Shown here: one piece after another, positions 7,372 to 15,918 of the stretch
Position numbering within the stretch: position 1 is the stretch's first letter
Layout: each line of letters starts with the position of its first letter
Assembly: GCA_036939355.1 (NCBI GenBank)
Contig: JALLAP010000792.1
Coordinates: forward strand, 1-17,164
Source: Thalassiosira profunda
Taxonomy: Eukaryota > Bacillariophyta > Thalassiosirophyceae > Thalassiosirales > Thalassiosiraceae
DNA: 17,164 nucleotides
Reading direction: 5' to 3'
Notes under the pieces: model-generated
Told to the model about the DNA's origin: nothing
Seen by the model: the letters and a program-made list of their open reading frames with translations, nothing else
Databases searched by the model: none
Made by a program: the position numbers and the translations under genes

Positions 7372-9687
7372 ATGGCGAAGAAACGCAGTCCGAGCAAGGC
7401 CAAGAAAGCCGCGGTCAAACGGTCGCAACAGCCATGTCGCACAGATGCCTCCTGGCTGCGTAAAAATGGGCACATCCTAGCTGTCGGGGGATTGTCCATC
7501 GTCGCGGTGCTCTGGTTTGCAACGGGGAAGGATGGTGCCAATGGCAGCGATAAAGAGGTGTTAGCAGATGGCCATCGCGTCCCCAGCATCGATGGCATGG
7601 AGGTGGAATTGGACGAGGAGAATGCAAACAGGACACGTGACTTTCTGAACGAGTTTGTGTGCCAATATGGAGGAGCCGGGGTGGGCGCAGACGCAGAGGA
7701 TACCAATCATGATGTCGATATGCCGGGTTATTGCCACCCAAGGCTATCGGCCGTACCGAGCTTTCGCACGCAATGGGTGTCATTTGCCAATGGTCCGAAG
7801 AAGTGGTGGCCCAAAGAGCCGGACGACCCCGGCATCCCGGCGGGAGAGTTGGTGATGACGCTGCCGCGCCCTCTCCAAATTTGGGATTTGGACGCGCTGC
7901 GAGATGGATATATTCAGCAACAGTTCCTTGGCAATAGCGAGGCCGGCGCAAAAGTGGCGAGGCATGGGCTCACGCAAAATCTGCTGGATTCGGGGGCATA
8001 TCTCGCAGTGTACCTTCTTCGTCTCTCGAAAGGATCTACTGCCAATTCAGATGAAGGGAAACAGTGCAAAGACGAGGACGGGGAGTGCAAAACATCTCTA
8101 CAATGGGGTGATTTGGGCGAGCAGAAAGAGCGAACGGAACGGCTGTCCGCCTACCTTGACATTCTCCCGACTGAAGATGATCGAACGCAAAAGCCATCTA
8201 CCACAACGACCAGTCCTCACAGTCACCCTCTCTTCTGGTCTTCCTCGCTCCTAAAGCGTCTGTTTCCGACATACACCACCACTTACGAGCTGATACTTCA
8301 ATATCAGCAGATGATCGAGAGCGAATACAGTGCACTCAAGCTCCAGTCGGCAGACTTTGGCAAGCATGTGAATTACCTGCAATATCTGAGTATGAGAATC
8401 AATGTGTTGAGCCGCGCTTTTGGACTTCCGGCGGCGGATGGCGACAGTGGAGTGCTCTGGGGCGCCGCTGATGATACGAATGGGCAGTCTCTGACAGGAG
8501 AGCTGGCCAGTTACGAAACCAGCAACTTTGGAAGTTTCTTGGAAGATGACGACGAAGCCAATCCTGCTGACGCCGATGCGTTCAAGCTGCGCTCGATGTG
8601 CCCTCTTCTCGATATGTACAATTCGCACCCCAATCCCAACGTCGCCTGGGAGTATGATCGGAAGTCCGCGTCTTATAAGATTCGAGCCACCAAAAACGGC
8701 ATTCCTCCGGGCCATTCGATTGTGGTATCTTACGGAAAATACACGGATGGGCATCTATTCGCCAAGTATGGTTACACGAATGGCGACGGATCCTCTTCAA
8801 CGGAGATCAGCCTCGCGGTATTCCACCGATTGCTCGCCGATGTCGGATTGGGCCGACAGTATTCAGACCTCCCGTATCAGGTGTGGGATCCCGACACTCG
8901 CGATGAACTGCTCAACATCAAGTTTGGCCACGAGAGTGGGTTGGACTCCAACGTGCAAATTAGTCTCGCGAAGGCCAAACAAAAGCTGAAGACGCAGACG
9001 AAAGAGCTGCTGCGATATCTCATATTCGACGATGGCTACGAGGAATGCCTCGACGTGACAACTGACCCGGAATCGAGGGACGCAGAGCTCAAGCTGTTGA
9101 AGCTGCAGCATTTGATACGCACCGCAAACGATCGCGGAGCGTGGGTTGTCCGCATTCCGCCAAAGACACCGGATGCACTGCCGAATCAGAGAATGTCGTC
9201 TGGGAAACATGCAGCAGAGCAGACCGAAGAAAAGAAGGACGCAGTGGCCGTCAATGCAAACAAAATCATATCTATCTGCCGTTTGCTGAGTCTGAGACCA
9301 GAAGACATTGAAGGTACGGCAATCGACTACCTCAAGGAAGGACTGACCTCATCCGAACTCTTCTTTGTCGAGAAGCAAGACGATGCGTTGGAGTACCGCG
9401 CGATGATGTGCGTCGTTCGCCTGTGCAACGCTGCACTGGGGAGATACATAGGATACGACAACGCCGAGCCGGAAGTAACAGGTGGAAAGGAATGGAATGC
9501 GTGGTACATTATCACAGGGGAGGTTCGGGCGCTGGGGATCCTGCAACAAATTGCTGCAAGCGAGGCGAACAAATCGAAGCGACAATACCTTGCATCGGGT
9601 GGGGCGATTGGCGACACAGCAATCAAGGTTCGCGAAGAAGGGGCGTGCCCTCTGAACCAGACGATGCCTTTGCTGAGCAGACCTTGA
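7372..9687 (+). CDS. Membrane-anchored SET-domain protein
   Basis: A single-exon 771-residue protein with a split SET domain of the Rubisco-LSMT/SETD3 type, which usually methylates lysine or histidine in non-histone proteins using S-adenosylmethionine. The N-terminus is strongly basic (MAKKRSPSKAKK), then one hydrophobic segment at about 34-50 predicts a membrane anchor. The SET fold runs from about 155 (IPAGELVMTLPRPL) to 468. The catalytic core is PLLDMYNSHPNPN (411-423), where the usual N-H pair is spread as N-S-H, and VVSYGKYTDGHLFAKYGY (451-468). The following helical region (LRYLIFDDGYEECL onward) resembles the LSMT substrate-binding domain. Low-complexity inserts split the SET part. 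The start is the ATG at 7372, with A at -3 and G at +4; 22 upstream codons in frame lack ATG. It converges on the queuosine gene, 107 bases apart. Confidence 0.82.
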   Translation: MAKKRSPSKAKKAAVKRSQQPCRTDASWLRKNGHILAVGGLSIVAVLWFATGKDGANGSDKEVLADGHRVPSIDGMEVELDEENANRTRDFLNEFVCQYGGAGVGADAEDTNHDVDMPGYCHPRLSAVPSFRTQWVSFANGPKKWWPKEPDDPGIPAGELVMTLPRPLQIWDLDALRDGYIQQQFLGNSEAGAKVARHGLTQNLLDSGAYLAVYLLRLSKGSTANSDEGKQCKDEDGECKTSLQWGDLGEQKERTERLSAYLDILPTEDDRTQKPSTTTTSPHSHPLFWSSSLLKRLFPTYTTTYELILQYQQMIESEYSALKLQSADFGKHVNYLQYLSMRINVLSRAFGLPAADGDSGVLWGAADDTNGQSLTGELASYETSNFGSFLEDDDEANPADADAFKLRSMCPLLDMYNSHPNPNVAWEYDRKSASYKIRATKNGIPPGHSIVVSYGKYTDGHLFAKYGYTNGDGSSSTEISLAVFHRLLADVGLGRQYSDLPYQVWDPDTRDELLNIKFGHESGLDSNVQISLAKAKQKLKTQTKELLRYLIFDDGYEECLDVTTDPESRDAELKLLKLQHLIRTANDRGAWVVRIPPKTPDALPNQRMSSGKHAAEQTEEKKDAVAVNANKIISICRLLSLRPEDIEGTAIDYLKEGLTSSELFFVEKQDDALEYRAMMCVVRLCNAALGRYIGYDNAEPEVTGGKEWNAWYIITGEVRALGILQQIAASEANKSKRQYLASGGAIGDTAIKVREEGACPLNQTMPLLSRP

Positions 9688-9794
9688 TGGGAAGTGCACT
9701 CTCTGGGTTATATGTGCGGAGTTGGTGTTTATTGCGAAGCAACTCCCCAAGACTTTCCGTTATGTGTGGAAACTGGTGTGCAGACCTCCTGAGT

Positions 9795-11150
9795 TTAATA
9801 GAAGGTCGTGCGCACTCTGTGGTGTGACTCCAGCAAGCCTTTGCGATCTAGCTTCTCCCCCTTTTGCCACAGATACCAGTCAATTGTCACAGCCGAAACA
9901 TCATCGACAAGCCGCTGCAGGCGATGCTGCGACGCTTCCGAGTTCTCTTCAGCAGCTGCAATCTGCTCCTTCACTTTCACCACAAGCGCTTCTACTGCCA
10001 CAACTGTTGCTGCGCGAATACTGACTTCGTCTGTCCCGCCTTTGCTCAACTCCACTTTTCCATCTATCGCGGATGCTAGCGCTGGCTCGTACTGCATCAC
10101 ATTAACGTGTCGAAGAATCTTGTGTGTCGCAGAAGAAATTTAAGTGAATACTCCGCGAAGCACTCAAACGACGCTGCATAAGATCCTTTCCACTTACCTG
10201 AGGCACGCGATAGTCCGGGAACGTCGTAATGAGATGCGTATCAACAAAGGTGCACAGACGCGTTCTGTCACTAGCATCCACTGCGGAAGACGACGCTTGC
10301 CTTCCAAGCGCCGCCCAAATATCGGCCACCGCAATCTGCGCTCGTTTGTAGAAGTGGATCACCGCCACTGGAGAAGTCTTTGCGGATTCCCAATCGCAAG
10401 TAGGAGACGATGAACCATTGCTCCAACCGCCAGTATCCACAAAGTCACGAAAGCCCGGAAAGGTGTCGAGTATGATCCGCGTCAGCTCGTCCGCACTCCG
10501 CTCGGCTTTTGCAATCATTTGCAGGGCAGATCCATCATGTTTATCAACAATCCCTCTCCCCAGTTCATTCAGCAGCTGGCATCGGACTTCAATGTTTGGC
10601 AACTCGTATTGCTCATTTGCAGTTGATGGCGGCAGATGTTGCTGCACCATCGAGTGCAACTTGGCCGGCGTCAGTGCAGATAGAACGGAAGGGCTCAGGG
10701 CGTACGAAGATGCTGCCCGAATGATGGCACTCTTTGTATCTTCATCGGCTGATTTTGTGTTGTCGTCTGCCTCTGCAATTTTGCGTAATGCAATTGCTAG
10801 ATGCTCGTATTCGAGGCAATTTTTGCCATCACCCTTTCCATCCTCCGACGCTGACAGCGGCCAGAAGCAAAAGTTGATGGCGTCCAAAGTCAAGATGTAC
10901 AGCGCCACTCGCTCCATCCGCATCAATTCGTGCCTCTCGTCAGATCCTCCATTCATATAATTGGCCCCGTATAGTGCCAGCCGTCGGCGTCCCACTCGGT
11001 GACCTCCAGCGATTGGTTGGAGAGGATCGATGAGGCAATCTCCCCGGCGAACGCGTCGAGCGCCGCTGAGTTGACGGACGCCGTCGACTTGCCGCCATCT
11101 ATCCAGCGACGACAGGAGGCGCGGACAGCGGCGGTCGGGGAGAATGCCAT
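9795..11150 (-). CDS. Queuosine salvage protein, DUF2419 (Qng1-like)
   Basis: A Qng1/DUF2419 protein, which releases the queuine base from queuosine 5'-phosphate so it can be reused for tRNA. Eukaryotes cannot make queuine and must salvage it. Family motifs in order: DGWHYTG, ILTLDAINFCFWP, LEYEHLAIALR, LLNELG, FPGFRD, VIHFYKRAQIAVAD, FPDYRVPQ, and the C-terminal HHRVRTTFY. One intron, 10197-10092 (106 bases, GTAAGT...AG), lies between VPQ and YEPALAS and preserves the frame. The frame breaks by one base in the CCCC run at 10965-10968; one more base there would join DGWHYTG to ANYMNGG and give 416 residues. The start ATG at 11150 is the first available. It is divergent from the MYND gene. No targeting signal is evident, so a cytosolic location is likely. 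Confidence 0.9.
10965..10968 (-). other. One-base frame break in homopolymer (Qng1 gene)
   Basis: Upstream the frame encodes DGWHYTG and then hits a stop; the frame that continues into the conserved DAINFCFWP motif is offset by one base. The switch is at a run of four C (four G on the coding strand). No GT-AG intron fits without deleting the conserved W-H-Y segment. A dropped base in sequencing is the likeliest cause; a real mutation is possible. Confidence 0.7.
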
Positions 11151-11484
11151 GGTGCAAGATCCTGCCTACGCAGTAGCTGCACTAACCCTGAACTGCCGCT
11201 CTGAAGAAATGCGATCTTCGTTCCCCCTTTCGCCCCGCCAAAAGTCCAGACTGACTAAAGTAAGTTAGAGCTATTCTAAAACTAACTGTATACTGATTAT
11301 GAAACAGAATGGAAGCAAGGCCGGCGTAGGCAGCAGCTGCCGCGCCACAATGATGGGTAGGTCGCCGATTTGGTGGCGCCGCGGGGCCGGTGTGATGAGC
11401 AGCGGATTTTTGGCGGGAACTGGGGCAGACGAGGAAAAACGAAAAATGACGGGCACAACTTGTGCTCCTAGAGAAGACGCCACC
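11151..11484. promoter_or_regulatory. Divergent upstream region, Qng1 / MYND gene
   Basis: 334 bases between the chosen starts. A possible small 5'-untranslated intron of the MYND gene is at 11260-11307 (GTAAGT ... ACTAAC ... GAAACAG, 48 bases). If it is spliced, the ATG at about 11309 opens a uORF of only six codons, and in-frame ATGs at 11350 and 11353 would be alternative starts for the MYND protein. These points are readable in the sequence but untested. Confidence 0.4.
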
Positions 11485-12467
11485 ATGCCGAAGCGAGGCA
11501 AGAGCGGCAAGGGCAAGAAAAAGGGCGGGCGGAAGAAGGCGGGCGGAGCGCACAAGGGAAGGGATGGCTCGCCGGAGCGCATTGAGCAGAGGGCTCGGGA
11601 GATGATGGAAGAAGGCGCGCGCCAATCCGGAGACAACTCGTGGTTCACGATCATGAAAAAGACGTTTGTCAAAAGCAGCGCGTCTCCTTTCATTGACTGG
11701 GAACATCTTTCACGGTGGGGAGGGCGTCAGCAGGGAGTGTTTTGCAACCACGGTTGTCCCAAATTGCCTTTCCAGGGTCACGGGGTATCCTTTTTCCTGG
11801 ACAGCCTTATGCTGACGCTGTCGTCCAGAGAGGATCAATTTGTTGGGATCGATCTCGAAGGGTGGCAGGTGATGATGCTGACTTCGAGGATGTCGGATCA
11901 TGGCGGCGTATGGAGCAACGAGAGCCACAGGAAGATGGCCACAAACATCCTCCTGGCGATTGCAACAAACATCATTCTGAGGGGAGAGAGTCCAGATCTT
12001 GCAGCGGTGTTCGCCATTCATGCCCTGTTCTTTGAAGAATGCGGCACCAAGAGCCACGGCCCCTTCATTGCTGCCGAGCAGGACGTATCGGCAAAGGTCC
12101 TGCGCCTTCTCGATGGCAACGAACGCGACGTCATCCGCTACCTCGCCAGCAAAATTCGCTGCAACTGCTTGTACGAGAAGTACGAGGAATCAAAGGCCCT
12201 AGGCAAAGTTGCAGTGTGTTTCCACTGCAAAGAGGAGAAGGAGCGCAATACCCTCATGGTCTGCGCAACGTGCAAAGTCGCTTCTTACTGGTTCGTTTCT
12301 CCTTGCACCAACATTGATTTGTGCACATCATGCTAACGTCACAAATGCATATTCTGCCAAACAGCTCGCCCCGGTGCCAGGCCGAGGGCTGGAAGGATCA
12401 CAAACAACAGTGCGCAACGATGTTCGGGGGTGATAAACAATTTGCCGACATGCTGAGGGGTGCCTAG
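11485..12467 (+). CDS. MYND-type zinc-finger protein (2 exons)
   Basis: A 302-residue protein ending in a complete MYND zinc finger, a protein-interaction module. Exons are 11485-12290 and 12365-12467, separated by a 74-base intron (GTTCGT...ACAG). Reading through the intron gives a stop and destroys the finger, whereas splicing yields all eight ligands: C245, C248, C260, C263, C269, C273, H281 and C285, with the typical YCSPRCQAEGW core. The N-terminal 28 residues are very rich in lysine and glycine. The middle (about 50-235) is unrecognised, with HALFFEECG and SRWGGRQQG segments; it has no SET domain. MYND proteins of this size form large families in diatoms, mostly without known function. 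I chose the ATG at 11485 for its GCCACC context; in-frame ATGs lie upstream at 11350/11353. Confidence 0.82.
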
Positions 12468-12604
12468 AAAGAGATTGAGATATTTTTCAAGCGAGGGCCC
12501 GAGAACGATTAGGCGCATTTCTGACAAAGACGCTTCGAATCCATCCCTTTTCAGCCAAGAGACTGCATCAATTGAACAATACAATATCGCAATCAAACAG
12601 GCTC

Positions 12605-13584
12605 TCATGAAATCTGCGACCGCGCCGCCTGTTGGCTCGCTTCGATGTTCTTCCGCAAGGTATTAAAATCATCGGGCGACAAGCTGTCATCATCATAGTA
12701 CCCCNTGGCTCGCTTCGATGTTCTTCCGCAAGGTATTAAAATCATCGGGCGACAAGCTGTCATCATCATAGTACCCCTGGTCGGCCTCGTCCTCCATCAT
12801 CCCCTTCATCTCCACGTCGAAGATCACGTTTCCCCCTTTCAGCTCGACCATGCGGTCGATGAGGCGGTTGAGCTTCCACCGGCCGTAGGGGCCCACCGGT
12901 ATCGGACCCAATCCGCTGGCAACGTAGCCCAATTTGGGAGGAACGATGATGCGCCGCTTCCCGCCCACCTTCATCGTGTGCAATCCCTCGTCCAATCCGG
13001 GGACAGTTCGTCCGTTGCCGTGCTTGACGAGATACCCTTTGTCGGAATCGAACTCGTCCAGATCGAACGATTGGCCCTGCGCGTTGGGGAGTTTGATGTA
13101 CGCCTTGTACGCGATAGTGACGAAATTGCCGTATTTGGGAGTGGGGCCGCTGCCCTCCTCGATTTCGATGTATTGCAATCCCGACTTCGTTTTGAAGACC
13201 GTCACGGATTTGCCGTCGACGTTCGACGCGGTGGATTCGGGCGGGGCGGTCGATTGGGGAATTGTTACGACTCCCTCGATGTCGGCGTGAACGGGCGACG
13301 GGAGGANATTCGGGCGGGGCGGTCGATTGGGGAATTGTTACGACTCCCTCGATGTCGGCGTGAACGGGCGACGGGAGGAGGGCGGAAGCGGCGACGGCGG
13401 CAGCCGTGCGGCATGCCTGGCCGATGGCCTCTCGTCGATTTGCAATTGTTGCGTCAGCGTCCCCATCGAGGTGTGCGGCGAGCTGTAAAGTCGATGGATG
13501 CACCGACGCCCTCGGGAGCGCAAACCCCGCCGCGGCTGGGAGCGCGGCGAGGACCGACGAAGCGATCAGTAGGGTGGCCCGCAT
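12605..13584 (-). CDS. FKBP-type peptidyl-prolyl isomerase, thylakoid lumen
   Basis: A lumenal FKBP, an enzyme that speeds cis-trans change at proline bonds; plant lumenal FKBPs act in photosystem assembly. The frame is broken by two artefactual duplications (12633-12777 and 13235-13379); without them the protein has 277 residues. Residues 1-20 form a signal peptide followed by AGFALP, the plastid motif. Then come a twin-arginine pair (50-51), a hydrophobic alanine stretch and a VHA cleavage site at 76, indicating Tat-type export to the lumen. The FKBP domain begins near 108 (TKSGLQYIEIEEGSG) and includes GQSFDLDE, VPGLDEGLHTMKVGGKR and PPKLGY. The tryptophan at the floor of the classic drug pocket is replaced by leucine (VPGLDEGL), as in many lumenal FKBPs, so activity may be low. 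The tail is acidic (MEDEADQGYYDDD) and ends QQAARSQIS. It shares a 105-base promoter with the RWD gene. Confidence 0.9.
12633..12777. repeat. Assembly join: 72-base duplication around N (FKBP 3')
   Basis: Bases 12633-12704 and 12706-12777 are identical and flank the N at 12705. Removing one copy plus the N joins the FKBP frame to its last 11 residues and stop at 12605. Confidence 0.96.
13235..13379. repeat. Assembly join: 72-base duplication around N (FKBP 5')
   Basis: Bases 13235-13306 and 13308-13379 are identical and flank the N at 13307. Removing one copy plus the N connects the presequence to the FKBP domain in frame. Confidence 0.96.
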
Positions 13585-13689
13585 CGTTCCGGTCGACGAG
13601 TGGGTGGGCCGCCAGGGTTGGCCTGCTCTGTGGGCGAGAGTGTGAGTGGGTGGGAGGGTGGGTGAGCTTGGGGGTGGATAGAGAAGGAG
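13585..13689. promoter_or_regulatory. 105-base bidirectional promoter, FKBP / RWD
   Basis: Only 105 bases separate the two divergent ATGs, so both promoters and leaders must share this space. It is strongly strand-biased, with G runs on the plus strand, and contains the G-quadruplex motif listed separately. No TATA-like box is visible. Confidence 0.6.
13648..13662 (+). promoter_or_regulatory. G-quadruplex motif (G3N1)3G3
   Basis: GGGTGGGAGGGTGGG is a perfect four-tract G-quadruplex motif with single-base loops, the most stable class of intramolecular quadruplex. It ends 27 bases before the RWD start, so it lies on the sense strand of that gene's probable leader and on the template strand of neither FKBP exon. 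Additional G runs (GGGGGTGG at 13670-13677) follow. Confidence 0.65.
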
Positions 13690-14641
13690 ATGGGCGACGC
13701 CGAGACCGCGGACGCACTCGAGCGCACCGTGCTCGAGATAGAGGCTATGGCCGCCATCTTCAGCAGCGACTGCGTCGACGACAGCGAGGCCGACGGCGAG
13801 GAGTTTGTGGTGACAACTCCAGATGCACTGAAGGGTGCTCAATCCGCAATCGATGGCGGTGATGTACGCGAGGTGCCGCGGATAGAGGTTGAAGTGCTGG
13901 TTCACTCTGCTAGCGATGACGCAGCTGGCAGCGCCCGGCTGCGAATAGGGCTACCACCTGGCTATCCATCCCTACAGTCTGCAGAGGTCACCGTCCTCTC
14001 GACACAGAAGAATCTCCCACGAAGTTCTTTCGATGCATTATCCTGCAAATTGCAATTGCGGGCCAAGGAGCTGGTAGGCGCCGAGGCCATCCTGGAGATC
14101 ATCACCGAATGCAGAGATGCAATGGAATCCTGGACTGTGGAAATCAATAATGACATAGACGATGATGATTGCTGTGCAGAAAACGCTGCCACCATCAATG
14201 CGCAGATCGCCCGCCGCTGGATCTGGGTGCACCACATTACAAACACAAGCCGACAGAAGCAAATTGTAGCTGAAGCAGAAGACCTGAATCTCGGTGGTTT
14301 CCTCAAAGGAGGATACCCCGGAGTGGTCGTCGTTGAAGGGAATGCCACTGCGTGCGACGAATTCGTCACTTTCATCAAAGGCAACAAAAGCCGACCAGGC
14401 GGATTTGGACGAAACTGGGGCCATCACGTGCGTGGAGAAGCAACGGCAGAAACGAGAAAGTTGCCCGAATCATTTGAGGAGTTGGACGATATGGGCAGAT
14501 TAGGAGAATTGTGTACACAGCATGGCGTTGNAGTTGCCCGAATCATTTGAGGAGTTGGACGATATGGGCAGATTAGGAGAATTGTGTACACAGCATGGCG
14601 TTGAAGACAAATTCAGAGAGTTCATCTTGCAGCACAAATGA
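13690..14641 (+). CDS. RWD and DUF1115 domain protein (RWDD2-like)
   Basis: After removal of the artefactual duplicate (14459-14603) this is a 292-residue protein ending EDKFREFILQHK. Residues about 5-150 form an RWD domain: an N-terminal helix with LEIEAMAAIF and the hallmark LPPGYPSL loop. From about 170 the sequence matches DUF1115, the domain that pairs with RWD in RWDD2 proteins and in splicing factor Prp3: WIWVHHI, LNLGGFLKGGYPGVVVVEG, and the F-x-x-x-I-K segment. RWDD2 proteins have no firmly known role; similarity to the Prp3 tail suggests RNA or splicing-related binding, which is inference. The start ATG is preceded by a purine-rich GAGAAGGAG leader. No targeting signal. It converges on the TLC gene, 93 bases apart. 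Confidence 0.82.
14459..14603. repeat. Assembly join: 72-base duplication around N (RWD gene)
   Basis: Bases 14459-14530 and 14532-14603 are identical and flank the N at 14531. As written, the frame ends early at about 14550; removing 73 bases extends it to a proper stop at 14641. Confidence 0.96.
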
Positions 14642-14734
14642 ACGCTGCGTTGGCAGCTGGGACTGCTTATCAATTAAGGGTTGGATTCGTAGCCTTCATT
14701 CAATCAAACGTCGTAGAACGCTCGTTCCCGGATG

Positions 14735-15664
14735 CTATTGTTGCTTTTGTTTCGTCTTGCCGCCGCGCACCATTTCGAAGATTTTGTAGCCCCAGAGCAA
14801 ATTCAGCACCCAACCGAGCACTATCCCTCCCAGTGTCATTCCGAGCAATGATATTGGCACGCCCGACTTCTCCGGCAACAGCCATATCTCATTGATCTGC
14901 AAATAGAGTTGCACGACCCCGACAGTGTAGATCCCAATCCGCGTCAAAAAGAAGGATGCTGCAAAGTACTGGTTGATTGCGTCGAGCATTTGGCTCTTGT
15001 CCCTTCCAGATTTCAGCAGAAACCACCGCATGTTCAAGAAGATTGTGCTCAGCTCGCCCACGATCAGCCAACCGAAGGCAAAGGGAAATATCCCGAAGGT
15101 ACCGTTGATCACGCTGCACGAGGCAAATATTAAATGGTGCATTACCGTGTCGACGCCGCCTAGCTTGGGGTATTGTGAGAGTATATGCATAAGGTCGTAG
15201 CAGAGATAGGATAAGAAGACCGTGTTCGTTCGGACCACGCCGAGGTGGCCGATTCGATGGATGCGATGCGGTTCGTATCCTTCGATGAACAGTTTGTCGA
15301 TGCTGGAAGCGTACAATAGATGGTGCAGATGCATCACCCCTCTTGCGGTGGCGTAGAAGGAATGGGTCAGCGACACAACGTAGGAGGGTCCTCGTTTGAG
15401 GAGCGTGCGCTTGGCATCGTCTGCCGGTGATCTAGCTCGTCCGTTACCATTGCTTTGATGTTGTCGCGTGGTTGCACTCTTCGATAGCGACGGGCTCAGA
15501 ATTTTCTCGGGGTATCGATCCAAGCCCGCCTTCAGCAATAATCTAGATGCATGATACAGTCCCTCCCAAACACAGAGGGCGACGAAGAATACCCGGAGGG
15601 CGGCGCTGCTCCCGTCCTCGTGAGACATGCCTATCAGCGGCGGATTCGATGGTGATGCCGACAT
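14735..15664 (-). CDS. TLC-domain multi-pass membrane protein
   Basis: A 309-residue protein with a TLC (TRAM/LAG1/CLN8) domain; members act in lipid metabolism, lipid sensing or trafficking in the ER, and some are ceramide synthases. Hydrophobic segments occur near 22-44, then SLTHSFYATARGVMHLHHLL, TVFLSYLCYDLMHIL, the long block from TVMHHLIFA through FGWLIVGELSTIFLNMRWFL, FFLTRIGIYTVGVVQLYL, and ISLLGMTLGGIVLGWVL. The YDLMHIL and MHHLIF segments and the GE-S-x-x-F-L-N-x-R motif are TLC hallmarks. The order and size resemble the TLCD4/TMEM56 group rather than ceramide synthase, since the double-histidine Lag1 signature is incomplete. The C-terminus ends K-Q-K-Q-Q, a KxKxx ER-retrieval signal. 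A second in-frame ATG at residue 13 is a possible start. Confidence 0.82.
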   Translation of the reverse strand: MSASPSNPPLIGMSHEDGSSAALRVFFVALCVWEGLYHASRLLLKAGLDRYPEKILSPSLSKSATTRQHQSNGNGRARSPADDAKRTLLKRGPSYVVSLTHSFYATARGVMHLHHLLYASSIDKLFIEGYEPHRIHRIGHLGVVRTNTVFLSYLCYDLMHILSQYPKLGGVDTVMHHLIFASCSVINGTFGIFPFAFGWLIVGELSTIFLNMRWFLLKSGRDKSQMLDAINQYFAASFFLTRIGIYTVGVVQLYLQINEIWLLPEKSGVPISLLGMTLGGIVLGWVLNLLWGYKIFEMVRGGKTKQKQQ

Positions 15665-15800
15665 TTTCCTCCGTTATTATGCGCCTGCAATTGCGTGATG
15701 ACATCGAGCGGTCCGGTAATCGTTGGTGGGTTCACCGTCGGTGGTTGTGAATGAGGGGAAGGTGCAGGCGCATCGCAAGTAGATAGTAGGTGGACTCTAC

Positions 15801-15837
15801 GGTCGACCTGGGTCGACCTGGGTCGGTCTGGGTCGAC
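15801..15837. repeat. 10-base tandem repeat GGTCGACCTG
   Basis: Units start exactly at 15801, 15811, 15821 and 15831: two perfect copies, a third with one changed base pair region (GGTCGGTCTG), and a fourth cut short. Each full unit contains the palindrome GGTCGACC. It lies about 140 bases upstream of the TLC gene start. Confidence 0.8.
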
Positions 15838-15867
15838 GGCGGCGGCGGGTGCGTGATTTTTGAGTTT

Positions 15868-15918
15868 CACGTGATTTCTATTTCCAGTTGTTCGGACCAC
15901 GTCCTCTTTTTTCACGTG
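15868..15918. promoter_or_regulatory. Paired CACGTG (G-box/E-box) motifs
   Basis: CACGTG occurs at 15868-15873 and again at 15913-15918, both in the context TTTCACGTG or TTCACGTG, with an additional CCACGTC in between at about 15897. CACGTG is the palindromic site for bHLH and bZIP factors. Two copies 45 bases apart in a divergent promoter are suggestive of a regulatory module; the factor is unknown. Confidence 0.4.

Noticed and set aside
12978..13862. Plus-strand open frame overlapping FKBP and RWD genes
   Set aside because: Crosses an N and two real genes on different strands or frames; arginine/glycine-rich composition typical of an antisense shadow.
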